Origin: Lacrimispora saccharolytica
Lineage (GTDB): Bacteria > Bacillota > Clostridia > Lachnospirales > Lachnospiraceae
Length of the DNA: 64,000 nt
Direction: 5' to 3'
NCBI GenBank assembly: GCA_016899975.1
Contig: JACJJN010000002.1
Coordinates: forward strand, 62,001 to 126,000
The stretch's first letter is position 1. Every line of letters begins with the position of its first letter. This document shows positions 43,396 to 52,326 of this stretch, piece after piece. The notes under the pieces are model-generated. The model had not been told where the DNA came from and searched no databases. It worked only from the letters and a program-made list of their open reading frames with translations. Made by a program: the position numbers and the translations under genes.

Positions 43396-43569
43396 ATGTT
43401 TGAGCGAATTGATTATACAGTGGAACGAATTGACGGTGATTATGCATATCTGAAACGGATCGATGAACCGGAAGAAGAACTGAAATGTGTTGCGAGGGCT
43501 CTTCTTCCGCCGGAAATCATGGAGGGAAGCCGTCTGGCTTACGAAATGCTGCAGTACACGCTGCTGTAA
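43396..43569 (+). CDS. Small DUF3006-like protein
   Basis: The 57-residue protein (VERIDGDYAYLKRID, then ARALLPPEIMEGSRL) follows the DUF3006 pattern of a short beta-barrel with a conserved R-LLP-GS/D stretch. ATG 43396 is chosen because AAGGAGG lies 8 bases before it. It precedes the broken nucleoside phosphorylase gene by 13 bp. Function unknown. Confidence 0.6.
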   Translation: MFERIDYTVERIDGDYAYLKRIDEPEEELKCVARALLPPEIMEGSRLAYEMLQYTLL

Positions 43570-43582
43570 GAGGAGAAGAACA

Positions 43583-44358
43583 ATGGCAATTCAAAAACAT
43601 ATGCTGCCTATTCTGGAATACGATGAAGACCCAGGGGCGATACTAATGCCGAACAGGGAGGAAGGCTATCGTTTTCCGGAAAAGGCAGTCTTTGCGTTTC
43701 TTGGAGAGGAGATCGAACAGTTTGCGGTGCGGAACCAGTGCGAAATGATCGGAACTTTTGTCACGATCACAAAAACGTATCCGGTTTATCAGACCGATTA
43801 CCACGGAGAGACCGTCTGTTTTTGTCAGGCGCCGCTTGGAAGCGCTGCGGCGGTTCAGTTTCTGGATTTTCTGATCAGCTGCGGGGTGCGGAAGGTGATC
43901 TCTGCGGGCAGCTGCGGAGCATTGGAACCTCTGGAAGAAAATGCGTTTCTGATCCCTGTTGAGGCCCTTCGTGACGAGGGCGCATCCTATCATTATCTTC
44001 CGCCTTCCAGGACCATACGTCTCGATGAGGAAGGGGTGCGGGCGATCCGCCAGGTTTTGTCAGCAGAGGCATTCCCTTTGAAGAGTGTAAAACCTGGACG
44101 ACGGATGGCTTTTTCCGGGAGACAAGGGAAATGGTGCAGTACCGGAGAGAGGAGGGCTGCAAGGTTGTGGAGATGGAGTGTTCCGCTCTTGCCGCCTGTG
44201 CAAGATTCCGGAAGATCCTGTTCGGACAGATCCTCTTCACTGCAGATACTTTGGCAGATGCAGAAAACTACGATGCGAGAGACTGGGGAAGCAGCGCTCT
44301 GACCGCCGCGCTGGATTTGTGTTTTGCGGCAGTCTGTGAGATGAAAAATGATCCGTGA
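43583..44358 (+). pseudogene. Nucleoside phosphorylase-like gene with a frameshift
   Basis: The first about 165 codons encode a purine/uridine phosphorylase-like fold (VSAGSCGAL-type glycine loop in VRKVISAGSCGALEP, then LIPVEALRDEGASYHYLPP). Near 44065-44085 the frame is lost. The true continuation (EECKTWTTDGFFRET, then EEGCKVVEMECSALAAC with the conserved ME-E/S nucleoside-binding motif) lies in another frame and ends at 44358. A single-base deletion explains it. If real, the gene is inactive; a sequencing error is the alternative. Confidence 0.8.
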
Positions 44359-44397
44359 TGTCACGGAATGAAAGAAATGGAAAAGGAGAAAAAGGTT

Positions 44398-45336
44398 ATG
44401 AGAAAAAGTGGAAAGTACAGAACTGCGGCGGGAATGGCAGCCCTGCTGCTTGCCCTGACAGCAGGAGGATGCGCTTCTGATTCCGGAACTGCAGAGGGGA
44501 CGTCGTCATCGTCTTCTGTGGAACAAACGAAGACGATGACTGCCGGACAGGCAGACAGCAGCGCAGCTTCCGACAGCTCTGTGCAGGACGGTTCTGAACA
44601 GGAGGGGCAGGTGGAGAACCTGGCGATGTATGTTCCATATGGGGACGAAGGCGGATATCTTATGGTGGATCAGGAGAGCGGATCGGTCTTTACCGTGACC
44701 ATGCCGGAAGAAATTTATGATATCGATGGAAACAAGATCGGGCAGGAGGATCTGGAAAAGGGAAACATCCTGCGGATCTATGGCAACGGAATCATGATGA
44801 ACAGTTATCCGGGACAGTATCCCGGCGTGACAAAAATCCAGGTGGAGGAAACGGGAAGTCCTTCGGATGCGGATCAGTATCAGGAGATCATCGACGGGAT
44901 CTATCAGGAGCCTGATCCGGCAGAAGTTCCTCTGCTGAGCCTGGAATACCGGACGACACAGGCAATCGTGTCCGCGGCGACGAGTATCGGAAGTTATCGC
45001 TGGGAATATCCGGCGGAAGATGGAACCATGACAGAGGAGGTTGCGGATGCGCCTGTAATTTCACAGTGGGAAGTTCTGAATGAGATCGATTTTGCTGAGC
45101 CGACGGACCTGACTTTGTCTTTCACGGAGACACCGAAACAGGTAACGGTAACCCGCTGGCCGGAGAGTGTAAAGGGACAGGCGGAACTGCCGGAAGGCGA
45201 AGCGGTTGAGGTAAAAGAAACGGAGAATGCGCAGCAATATCTTCTGGAAAAGGCAGACACAGGCTATCTGTATCTGGTGAAGGCAGAGTGGGAGAATGGA
45301 TACACGGATTACGGTTTCCAGACTATAAAAAAGTAA
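44398..45336 (+). CDS. Secreted lipoprotein of unknown function
   Basis: The 312-residue protein has a signal peptide ending in LTAGGC, with the lipidated cysteine at about residue 26, then a Ser/Thr/Gln-rich linker (about 28-72). A first folded part at about 80-145 (GDEGGYLMVDQESGSVFTV) resembles short DUF3221-like beta domains, and a second at about 185-312 is beta-rich (ISQWEVLNEID, then YLVKAEWENGYTDYGF). No catalytic motif is visible. AAAGGAG precedes ATG 44398 and a strong terminator follows. Confidence 0.65.
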   Translation: MRKSGKYRTAAGMAALLLALTAGGCASDSGTAEGTSSSSSVEQTKTMTAGQADSSAASDSSVQDGSEQEGQVENLAMYVPYGDEGGYLMVDQESGSVFTVTMPEEIYDIDGNKIGQEDLEKGNILRIYGNGIMMNSYPGQYPGVTKIQVEETGSPSDADQYQEIIDGIYQEPDPAEVPLLSLEYRTTQAIVSAATSIGSYRWEYPAEDGTMTEEVADAPVISQWEVLNEIDFAEPTDLTLSFTETPKQVTVTRWPESVKGQAELPEGEAVEVKETENAQQYLLEKADTGYLYLVKAEWENGYTDYGFQTIKK

Positions 45337-45354
45337 ACAAAGAGTAACGCGCAG

Positions 45355-45422
45355 GTGTGCGGTTTGCCGGGAACAACGAAAGGCTTATGCTTCGTTATAC
45401 CCGACAAACCGCACACTTTTTT
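45355..45422. terminator. Strong terminator after the lipoprotein gene
   Basis: GTGTGCGGTTTGCCGGG (45355-45371) pairs with CCCGACAAACCGCACAC (45400-45416) with one mismatch, then TTTTTTG. It separates convergent genes. Confidence 0.88.
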
Positions 45423-45428
45423 GTCATA

Positions 45429-46080
45429 TTATTGGGAATCGTCCTGGCGCTTTGGCTGATCCTCCTTCAGCAGATAAAAGGAGATCATCAGATACAGAAG
45501 TTCATCGTAATCCGTCAGATCCGAATCCAGAAGCGCGCGGATGCGTTCCAGCCGGTACAGGAAGGTGCTGCGATGGATGTAAAGCTCTCTGGCGGACTGA
45601 ACAGCATTCAGATGGTTTTTCAGATACACTTCCAGAGTCCGCATATATTCCGTGCCCTGTTCTTTGTCATGTGCCTGCAGCAGAAGCAGCTTTTCATGGC
45701 AGAGCATACTGCCGGGAATCTGCCGAATTGCCTGTGAGAAAATGTAAGGAAGGGCGAAATCCCGGAAGGCGTGGATCCAAAGGTAAGGTTTTTGCGCGTT
45801 TCCCAGTTCGTGGGCCGCCAGCGCCTGCAGATACTGCTTCCGCAGATACATGTGTCCGGTGACCGTGTAACTGAGGGAGAGCTTCAGAAAGCTGTCCCGG
45901 ATAAAATAGATCAGCTTTTCTGTGATATCCTCCGTGGAGCCGCCGAACAGATCCATATCCACGTAGATGACAATATTTTCCCGAAAAGAAAAAGCACAGG
46001 AACCGCGGATGAATTGATCGTACAGTATGAGCCGCTGGCATTTGTGCTTTCTGACCCTGTTACCCGCCAGCATTTGGGCG
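45429..46080 (-). pseudogene. PucR/CdaR-type regulator, 5' truncated
   Basis: The last about 215 codons of a helix-turn-helix regulator remain: ENIVIYVDMDLFGGS, then LEVYLKNHLNAVQSARELYIHRSTFLYRL in part (the PucR C-terminal HTH, about 46-80 residues from the end) and RIRALLDSDL. Intact members are about 400-550 residues. The N-terminal part and start are missing: upstream of about 46080 the open frame runs antisense through the URO-D gene and is meaningless. The break coincides with the truncated start of that divergent gene. Confidence 0.75.
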
Positions 46081-46970
46081 GACGCGTGGAAGGTGAGGAC
46101 GGAAAGGACGCGTGGGGAACTACGCTTCGCTGGAAAAAGGGCGATCATGCGGCAATCCCTTATATCACTCCGGAGAATGTTGTGTGCCCGGATATTACAG
46201 AATGGCAGAAATACTGCAAAAAGCCGAATACACTGTTTCCGGAGGAAGATTGGAAACAGGCGGAAGAGGATGCGGAAAAGATCCGTCAGGAGGGAACTCA
46301 TCTGGTATCTGTCCTGATGGCGACGGGTCTCTTCGAGCAGCTCCATTTTCTGATGGGATTTGAGGATACACTGTTGAATTTTATTATGGAACCGGATTCT
46401 GTCCATGAGCTGCTGGATTACATCATGGAATACCGGATGTCCATGGCGGAGGAACTGATCCGCCACATCAAACCGGACGTTGTCCTGTCCCATGACGATT
46501 GGGGAGCGAAAGACCGGCTGTTTATGGACCCGGACACTTACCGTGAGTTCTTCAAAGGACGTTACGAAAAGCTGTACCGCCATATCAAAGAGGTCGGCAG
46601 GGAAGTCGGCAAGGATATCATCGTGATCCATCACGCAGACAGCCACTGCGCGGAGATTATCGATGATATGGCAGATATGCATATCGACATCTGGCAGGGC
46701 GCTTTGCCGAGCAATGACATTCCGGCGCTGCAGCGTCATCTGATGGGTAAAAAACCATATCTGATGGGTGGTATCGACGCGGGAATCGTGGACAATCCGT
46801 TTTCCACGGAGGAAGAAGTTCGCCAGGAAGTGCAGCGTGCGATCCATGATTCCGAGGGACTGCCGGGCTTTATTCCGTGTATTACCTACGGACTGCCGGA
46901 GAGCATCCGTCCAGGAATCTTTGAGATGATTTCAGAGGAAATTGAAAAGTATAACCAGTCAAAAAAATAA
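46075..46970 (+). pseudogene. Uroporphyrinogen decarboxylase-family (URO-D/MtaA-like) gene, 5' truncated
   Basis: About 295 codons of a URO-D-like barrel are present (DAWGTTLRWKKGD, then VVLSHDDWGAKDRLFM, HHADSHCAEIIDDM, MGGIDAGIVDNP), ending at 46970. Family members in gut Firmicutes start 70-100 residues earlier. Upstream the frame runs antisense through the PucR remnant, with no ribosome-binding site. Proteins of this branch are methyltransferase-like rather than haem enzymes. The gene has lost its start and promoter and is probably silent. Confidence 0.75.
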
Positions 46971-47001
46971 TCGGAATCCGGCAGGAGAGAGTTCCTGAAG
47001 G

Positions 47002-47058
47002 GTGACAGCTCAGCCAGGTCTGACCAGCAAATGCGCGGACCTGGCTGAATCACTGTCT
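47002..47058. repeat. Palindromic element, GTRACAG-TCAGCC type
   Basis: TCAGCCAGGTC (47010-47020) pairs with GACCTGGCTGA (47038-47048), flanked by GACAG (47004-47008) and CTGTC (47053-47057). Related palindromes lie at 40708-40727 and 57226-57253. There is no T tract, so it is not an obvious terminator. Confidence 0.45.
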
Positions 47059-47209
47059 TACCAAAAGACTGTCAAAAGCAGTACTTCTTTGTGTCAAAAA
47101 CTGCGTTTCTTCGACTCTTTCTTTTTCAGGAAAAATGTAGTAAAATAACTCTGGTCTGTTTTCCGGAAAGCGAAAACAGGAGAAAATGAAAAAAGGAAGA
47201 GAAACAACT

Positions 47210-48844
47210 ATGAGTGAAAAGAGCAGACAGTCCGGCGGAAATTTTCTCGTTCAGGGTTCTATCCTGGCGGCTGCCGGAATCATCGTCCGTCTGATCGGAC
47301 TTCTCTACAAAATCCCAATGACAAGGATCCTCGGTGACGAAGGGATCGGATATTATAATACGGCATATGAGATCTACAACATCGGTTTGATCCTGTCGTC
47401 GTACAGCCTGCCGCTTGCCGTTTCCAAATTGATCGCGAAAAAAGAGCAGGAGCGGGAACGGGGCGATGCCAATCGTGTGTTCCATTGCGGAATTGCCGTC
47501 GGCGTGTTTACCGGCGGGCTGATGACGGTGTTTCTGATCGCAGGCTCTGAATGGATTGCTTCGAAAATCTTCAACAGTCCGGGAAGTGCGCTTCCTCTCC
47601 GTGTCATGGCGCCGACCATTCTTGTCTTTGCTATTATGGGCGTATTCCGGGGATTTTTTCAGGGGCATGGAAATATGATCCCCACTTCTCTGTCTCAGAT
47701 TGTGGAGCAGGTGGTGCATGCTGCGGTCAGTATCTGGGCGTCCTGGGATTTTATGAACCGGTTTGCGTCACAGGAGAACCCGGCTTCCTATGGAGCGGCA
47801 GGAGGAACCCTGGGAACCCTGGTGGGCGCATTGGCAGCATTCGTGCTTCTTGCGGTTTTGATGAAGAAAGAGAGCAGCCGCAGAAAGAGTATGAGAAAGA
47901 CAGAAACGGAGGATGGCTATCATTACGATCCGTCCTCCAGCTACGGGGAGATCATGAAACTTCTGATCCTGACGTTCACGCCGATTATCCTGAGTCAGTT
48001 CGTTTACCAGCTCAGCGGGTCGGTGGACAATTCCATGTTCGGACTGATCATGGGCGGAAAGGGGCTGGATGAGAGCGAACGTCTCTCCCTGCTCGGTATC
48101 TACGGAGGAAAATATCGGCTGCTGACCAATGTGCCGGTGGCGATCGCTTCTTCTCTTGGAGCGTCCATGATTCCAAGCATCGTGACTTCCAAAGTCATGG
48201 GGCGTCAGAAAGAGGTCAAGAGAAAGATCTCCATCACAATTAAATTTAATATGCTTCTTGCCATCCCTTGCTCTCTGGGAATGTTTGCGCTGGCCTCCCC
48301 GCTGATGCAGCTGATCTTCGGCGATGGACGGAAGATGACAGAGGAACTGCTGATGCTGGGTTCCTCCGCCGTTGTCTTTTTCTCCCTGTCCACGGTGACC
48401 AACGCGGTCCTGCAGGGAATTGACCAGATGCGGAAATCGGTGACACACTCGGCGATATCGCTGGGAATCCATGCGGTGCTCGTTTACGTGTTGCTGGAAT
48501 ATCTTAATATGGGTGTCTACGGTCTGGTAATCGGAAACGTCACTTTTGCGCTGGTGGTATGCATTCTGAACTGGATTGCGATCGGCAAGACGCTGAACTA
48601 TCATCAGGAGGTGCGGACGACCTTTGTCCTTCCTTTCTGTGCTTCGGTCCTTATGGCTCTTGCGGCGCGGGGAATTTATCAGGGAGTTTACTTCCTGAGC
48701 GGTTCCAATGCAGTCAGTGTGTGCATCGCTGTGATCCCTGCGATCCTGATCTATGGTGTGCTGATCATCAAAATCGGTGCGGTGAAGGAGGAGGAGCTTC
48801 GTCAGATGCCGATGGGGACACGGCTGGCACGATTCCTGAAATAA
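47210..48844 (+). CDS. Polysaccharide/lipid flippase, SpoVB-MurJ-like (MOP superfamily)
   Basis: The 544-residue membrane protein has about 14 hydrophobic segments and the MOP-family start GNFLVQGSILAAAGIIVRLIG (shown in part), followed by YKIPMTRILGDEGIGYY and VFRGFFQGHGNMIPTS. It resembles SpoVB-like flippases that move lipid-linked sugars or peptidoglycan precursors. ATG 47210 is preferred over 47186, because AGGAG is too close to the latter and AAAGGAAGAG is well placed for the former. It is monocistronic with a terminator after it. Confidence 0.87.
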   Translation: MSEKSRQSGGNFLVQGSILAAAGIIVRLIGLLYKIPMTRILGDEGIGYYNTAYEIYNIGLILSSYSLPLAVSKLIAKKEQERERGDANRVFHCGIAVGVFTGGLMTVFLIAGSEWIASKIFNSPGSALPLRVMAPTILVFAIMGVFRGFFQGHGNMIPTSLSQIVEQVVHAAVSIWASWDFMNRFASQENPASYGAAGGTLGTLVGALAAFVLLAVLMKKESSRRKSMRKTETEDGYHYDPSSSYGEIMKLLILTFTPIILSQFVYQLSGSVDNSMFGLIMGGKGLDESERLSLLGIYGGKYRLLTNVPVAIASSLGASMIPSIVTSKVMGRQKEVKRKISITIKFNMLLAIPCSLGMFALASPLMQLIFGDGRKMTEELLMLGSSAVVFFSLSTVTNAVLQGIDQMRKSVTHSAISLGIHAVLVYVLLEYLNMGVYGLVIGNVTFALVVCILNWIAIGKTLNYHQEVRTTFVLPFCASVLMALAARGIYQGVYFLSGSNAVSVCIAVIPAILIYGVLIIKIGAVKEEELRQMPMGTRLARFLK

Positions 48845-48856
48845 AAGAGAGATAAG

Positions 48857-48890
48857 AAAAGGCTGCCTGAGCAAACGGGGCAGCCTTTTC
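48857..48890 (+). terminator. Terminator after the flippase gene
   Basis: AAAAGGCTGCC (48857-48867) pairs perfectly with GGCAGCCTTTT (48879-48889). Confidence 0.88.
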
Positions 48891-48930
48891 TGTACGTTGT
48901 GCAGAAAAACTGTCTCTTATGCAAAAGGGA

Positions 48931-48959
48931 TTGTAAAGAATTTTTCGACGATATATACT
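48931..48959 (+). promoter_or_regulatory. Promoter of the LytTR two-component operon
   Basis: TTGTAA (48931-48936) and TATACT (48954-48959) are separated by 17 bp, 24 bp before the response regulator start. I did not find clear LytTR direct repeats upstream. Confidence 0.6.
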
Positions 48960-48983
48960 GAGGGCAGATAAGGAGCAGAAAAA

Positions 48984-49679
48984 ATGAAAATAGCTGTCTG
49001 TGATGATGAGAAAAGTATGCTGGAGCAGATGGAAGAAAATCTGAAAGAATTTGAAACGCTGTTTCAGATTGACTGTTATACCAGCGGGGAAGCACTGCTG
49101 GATTCGGGCATATATTATGACTTGATCTTTCTGGATATCGATATGAAAGGGATTTCCGGTATCGATACGGCACGCATGCTCCGCAGGAGGGATAAGAAGG
49201 TGAAAATCGTGTATGTGACGGCATACGAAGATTTCCGCGACTATGCGTTTTCGGTTCATGCCTTTGGGTATCTGGTGAAGCCGGTAAAACGGGAAAGCGT
49301 GCATGAGATGATCCGTGAAGTGTTGGATTATACGGAAGAGGAGACGGACGGACCGCGTCTGAAATTCCAGACGGAAGAGGGGATCATCGAACTGAAGATA
49401 CAGGAAATCATTTATTTTGAGTATCTGCAGAGAAAGATACGGATTGTTTCCGAAAAGGGAACGTTTCATATGAAAGGAAGCATCGGTGTTCTCGGAGAGC
49501 GGCTTGCCGCCATGGGATTTGCGGTACCCCATAAAAGTTTTGTGGTCAATCTTGGGCAGGTGAAACACCTCAAAGGCTACGAGATCTGGATGACAGATGG
49601 AAGCACCGTTCCGCTGTCGCAGAAGAAATCCGCGAATTTCCGTCAGCAGCTTACCGGATGGCTTGCACAGCAGTTGTAG
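48984..49679 (+). CDS. LytTR family response regulator (AgrA-like)
   Basis: The 231-residue protein has a receiver domain with CDDEKSM at the start and the phosphoacceptor in DLIFLDIDM (Asp51), then VTAYEDFRDYAF and LVKPVKRE. A LytTR DNA-binding domain (about 125-231) contains FEYLQRKIRI and PHKSFVVNLGQVKHL. Such regulators usually answer to a GHKL kinase sensing a peptide; the next gene encodes that kinase. AAGGAG precedes the ATG. The operon continues with an intramembrane protease gene and a lipoprotein gene. Confidence 0.92.
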   Translation: MKIAVCDDEKSMLEQMEENLKEFETLFQIDCYTSGEALLDSGIYYDLIFLDIDMKGISGIDTARMLRRRDKKVKIVYVTAYEDFRDYAFSVHAFGYLVKPVKRESVHEMIREVLDYTEEETDGPRLKFQTEEGIIELKIQEIIYFEYLQRKIRIVSEKGTFHMKGSIGVLGERLAAMGFAVPHKSFVVNLGQVKHLKGYEIWMTDGSTVPLSQKKSANFRQQLTGWLAQQL

Positions 49680-49715
49680 GAGATACACGAAGAGGTAAAG
49701 AAGGAGAAATGAAAC

Positions 49716-51008
49716 ATGTTGCTTGCGGTTGTCAATTTACTGCTTAGTTTCACGGAAGGGATTACATTATGGCTCTGTATCTATCTGTTTATGAAGCACA
49801 ACCGGCAGGAAATCTTTCGAAGAAGATTTTGGTATGCCCTTGGATTTTCCGCGGCGGGAATAGGGTTTTATGCCCTGACGTTCTGGATGAACCGTATCGG
49901 GGCCGTGTGGATTCCGGTGATCTTTTATTTCTGCGCGGTGCCGCTGCTTGGGCGGAGCCTGTTCCACAAACGGAGCTGGAGCCTGATTTTTGACGTGATC
50001 TTTTCCGTACTGCTGTTTTTCGGGATGGAGATAGGGATTTTCTTTATGAATCTCCTGTTTGCTTTTTACAGAGGCAGAAACCTGCTTCTGATCGTTGACC
50101 TGATCCTGGCGCTGAAAATTATGCTGAGCCTGGTGATCACGGCTGTTTCTATTCGCTTGATCGGAAGGCTTCAGGAGGGAAGACTGAAAGGAAAACAGAC
50201 GGCGGGAATGTTTCTTCTTCCAGTGTTCAGTGTTGTGTTTGTGGTTTCCATGCTGAGAATGAATATGGTTTATGGGCAGTTGTATTCCAATGCCCTCCTG
50301 CTGATCAATCTGATCCTGCTGGTCTTGGTGAACTGCTACTTTATCTTTCTGTTCCGCTATATGTTTCAGAGCAACCAGCTGGAACAGGAGCTGGAACGGT
50401 TTCAGGCGCAGAATGAGGTTCAGTATCGCTATTACACGGAACTGGAGCGAAAATACCAGGAATCCAGAAAGATCCTGCACGATATGAAGAATCACCTGCA
50501 GGCAATTGAAAGCCTGTACCGGGAGGACAATGCATCGGGCAGAGGCGACCGATATGTGAAAGATCTGTATCATATGGTCAACATTCTGGGAGAAAAGTAT
50601 TACAGCAGCGACCGGATGCTGAATATCATCTGCAACGATAAGCTTTCCGCAGCCGGCCGCATGGGAATCCGGGTAACCGCGCAGATTGGAGACGTGGATT
50701 TTTCTGACCTGAAAGATATGGATGTCACAACGATTTTTGCGAATCTGCTGGATAATGCCATAGAAGCGGCGCAGGGCACAGAAGGGGCGTTTCTCGATAT
50801 CAAAATGCAGAACGTGCATCAGTTCCGTGTGATCAGCATCGTAAACGCCATGGAACCGGGGCGAAAAAAACCGGGACATTCCGGGATTGGGCTCGAAAAT
50901 GTGCGCCGGACCCTGGAGAAGTATCACGGCACCATCCGTCAGGAAACGGTGGATGGAGAATACCGGGTCAGCGTCCTGCTGCCGGAAAAGGAGGAGAAAG
51001 AGGAATGA
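49716..51008 (+). CDS. GHKL sensor histidine kinase (AgrC-like)
   Basis: The 430-residue protein has about six N-terminal membrane segments (1-210), a short coiled coil (about 215-245), the phosphoacceptor histidine in ILHDMKNHLQA (about 252), and a C-terminal ATPase domain with the N box FANLLDNAIEAA and the G box GHSGIGLENV. This is the layout of AgrC/VirS-type kinases that bind peptide signals. No AgrD/AgrB-like genes are seen nearby. The stop overlaps the YhfC gene start by 4 bp, coupling the two. Confidence 0.9.
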   Translation: MLLAVVNLLLSFTEGITLWLCIYLFMKHNRQEIFRRRFWYALGFSAAGIGFYALTFWMNRIGAVWIPVIFYFCAVPLLGRSLFHKRSWSLIFDVIFSVLLFFGMEIGIFFMNLLFAFYRGRNLLLIVDLILALKIMLSLVITAVSIRLIGRLQEGRLKGKQTAGMFLLPVFSVVFVVSMLRMNMVYGQLYSNALLLINLILLVLVNCYFIFLFRYMFQSNQLEQELERFQAQNEVQYRYYTELERKYQESRKILHDMKNHLQAIESLYREDNASGRGDRYVKDLYHMVNILGEKYYSSDRMLNIICNDKLSAAGRMGIRVTAQIGDVDFSDLKDMDVTTIFANLLDNAIEAAQGTEGAFLDIKMQNVHQFRVISIVNAMEPGRKKPGHSGIGLENVRRTLEKYHGTIRQETVDGEYRVSVLLPEKEEKEE

Positions 51009-51682
51009 TACTTGGGATTTTAAGTCTGATGATCTGTATCGGGATTCCTGCCGGGGGAGCCGTCTGGTTTCTGGCAAAGAGGAACGGAACGTTTCTTTCG
51101 TTTCTGGCTGGGGTGCTGGCTTTTGCCATTTCCCAGCTCCTGATCCGGATTCCGCTGCTGAACTTTCTGTCTTCCCATGTGGAGTGGATGATGATCCTTC
51201 CGATGGCAAATTTCGTGCTGTACTGTGTGTTTCTGGCATTTACCGCCGGACTGTTTGAAGAAACGGCACGCTGGCTGGGACTGAAATACGGACGGAGAGG
51301 AAAAACCGGCTGGGTGCATGGCTTCGCTTTCGGTTTGGGCCATGGAGGGATTGAAGCAGTCTGGGTTGCTTTCCAGGGACTTGTCCCTGCGCTTTTAAAC
51401 GGGACGTTGTTTCTGTTTGGAGAAAATGCGATCCTTGTGGCACTGGAACGTCTGGGTGCCATGACCTTTCACATCGGCATGACGCTGATCGTGCTTGAGG
51501 GAATCCGGACCCGGCGGCTTCGCTGGCTGGCACTGGCAATCCTGCTGCATTTTCTGCTGGATGTTTCTATAGCATTTCAGAATGCGGCGGTCAATATGGC
51601 GGTCCTTGCTGCGGGAGCGGCGGGAAGTGTGGCGGTGATGGTGCTCACATATAGAAAATGGAAAAAGGAAGGGGAAAAATAG
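51005..51682 (+). CDS. YhfC family intramembrane metalloprotease
   Basis: The 225-residue membrane protein has six or seven hydrophobic segments and the glutamate/histidine motifs of the YhfC group (related to CAAX proteases): GLFEETARWLGL (about 82-93), GLGHGGIEA (about 107-115), TFHIGMTLIV (about 157-166) and HFLLD (about 179-183). These residues are expected to bind zinc within the membrane. It starts inside the kinase stop codon and is followed 1 bp later by a DUF3887 lipoprotein gene. The substrate is unknown. Confidence 0.85.
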   Translation: MILGILSLMICIGIPAGGAVWFLAKRNGTFLSFLAGVLAFAISQLLIRIPLLNFLSSHVEWMMILPMANFVLYCVFLAFTAGLFEETARWLGLKYGRRGKTGWVHGFAFGLGHGGIEAVWVAFQGLVPALLNGTLFLFGENAILVALERLGAMTFHIGMTLIVLEGIRTRRLRWLALAILLHFLLDVSIAFQNAAVNMAVLAAGAAGSVAVMVLTYRKWKKEGEK

Positions 51683-51683
51683 G

Positions 51684-52112
51684 ATGAGAAGTAAAATGAA
51701 AACAAAGAGATTCAGAAAACTTACGGGTATGTGTTTTGCAGCGGCTGCGCTCGGTCTTCTGACTGGGTGTCAGAGCGGCAATCTGGCGGACTGTTTTACG
51801 AAAGAAGAGGTGGAGCAGCAGGCGGTGGAAGATATTGAACTGGCATCTTCCAACAATTATGAGGGATGGGTGGAACGTTTCCAGGATGACCTGCAGGGCA
51901 GCCTGACGCCGGAAACGTATAAAACGTTTCTTACAGAGCTGGAGAAGAAAGGGGCGTTTCAGGAATACGGAAAGACGGCGGTGGTCGGCCAGGAGCAGGA
52001 TGGAAAAAATTATGCGGGAGCGATCGTCGTTGTGAACTATGAGGAGGGAGATCTTACCTATACTATTTCCTATAACGAGGATATGGAAATGGTAGGATTT
52101 CTGATCAAATAG
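51684..52112 (+). CDS. DUF3887 domain lipoprotein
   Basis: The 142-residue protein has a lipoprotein signal ending in LGLLTGC, with the cysteine at about residue 29, and a small alpha-beta domain (ELASSNNYEGWVERF, then AGAIVVVNYEEGDLTYTISYN) of the DUF3887 type. Family members are found with CAAX-like or YhfC-like membrane proteases, as here. It could be an inhibitor, substrate or sensor partner of the protease. GGGG lies about 9 bases before the ATG. A terminator follows downstream. Confidence 0.75.
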   Translation: MRSKMKTKRFRKLTGMCFAAAALGLLTGCQSGNLADCFTKEEVEQQAVEDIELASSNNYEGWVERFQDDLQGSLTPETYKTFLTELEKKGAFQEYGKTAVVGQEQDGKNYAGAIVVVNYEEGDLTYTISYNEDMEMVGFLIK

Positions 52113-52167
52113 CGTAACCGCTCAGCTATCTGGATGTTTGCCGGATCACAAAATATAAGCAGAGAAG

Positions 52168-52225
52168 ACCCTGGTTTTTCAGAAATTGAGGCTGAATGCA
52201 CAGTTCTGAAAGATCAGGGTTTTTT
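52168..52225 (+). terminator. Terminator of the two-component operon
   Basis: ACCCTGGTTTTTCAGAA (52168-52184) pairs with TTCTGAAAGATCAGGGT (52204-52220) with small mismatches, then TTTTT. Confidence 0.8.
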
Positions 52226-52271
52226 GTGTGTTCAGCCTTTGAGTTTGTGGATGCAGAAAAGGAAAAATGGA

Positions 52272-52301
52272 TTTACATTTCCTTAGGATCTGTATTATAA
52301 T
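52272..52301 (+). promoter_or_regulatory. Candidate promoter of the thioesterase-SGNH genes
   Basis: TTTACA (52272-52277) and TATAAT (52296-52301) are separated by 18 bp, 25 bp upstream of the thioesterase start. Confidence 0.6.
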
Positions 52302-52326
52302 AACACACAAAAAGGAGAGAACGAAC

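Noticed and set aside
45771-46074. Apparent N-terminus of the URO-D protein
   Set aside because: This part is antisense to the PucR remnant, which is clearly coding; the URO-D similarity begins only near 46080.
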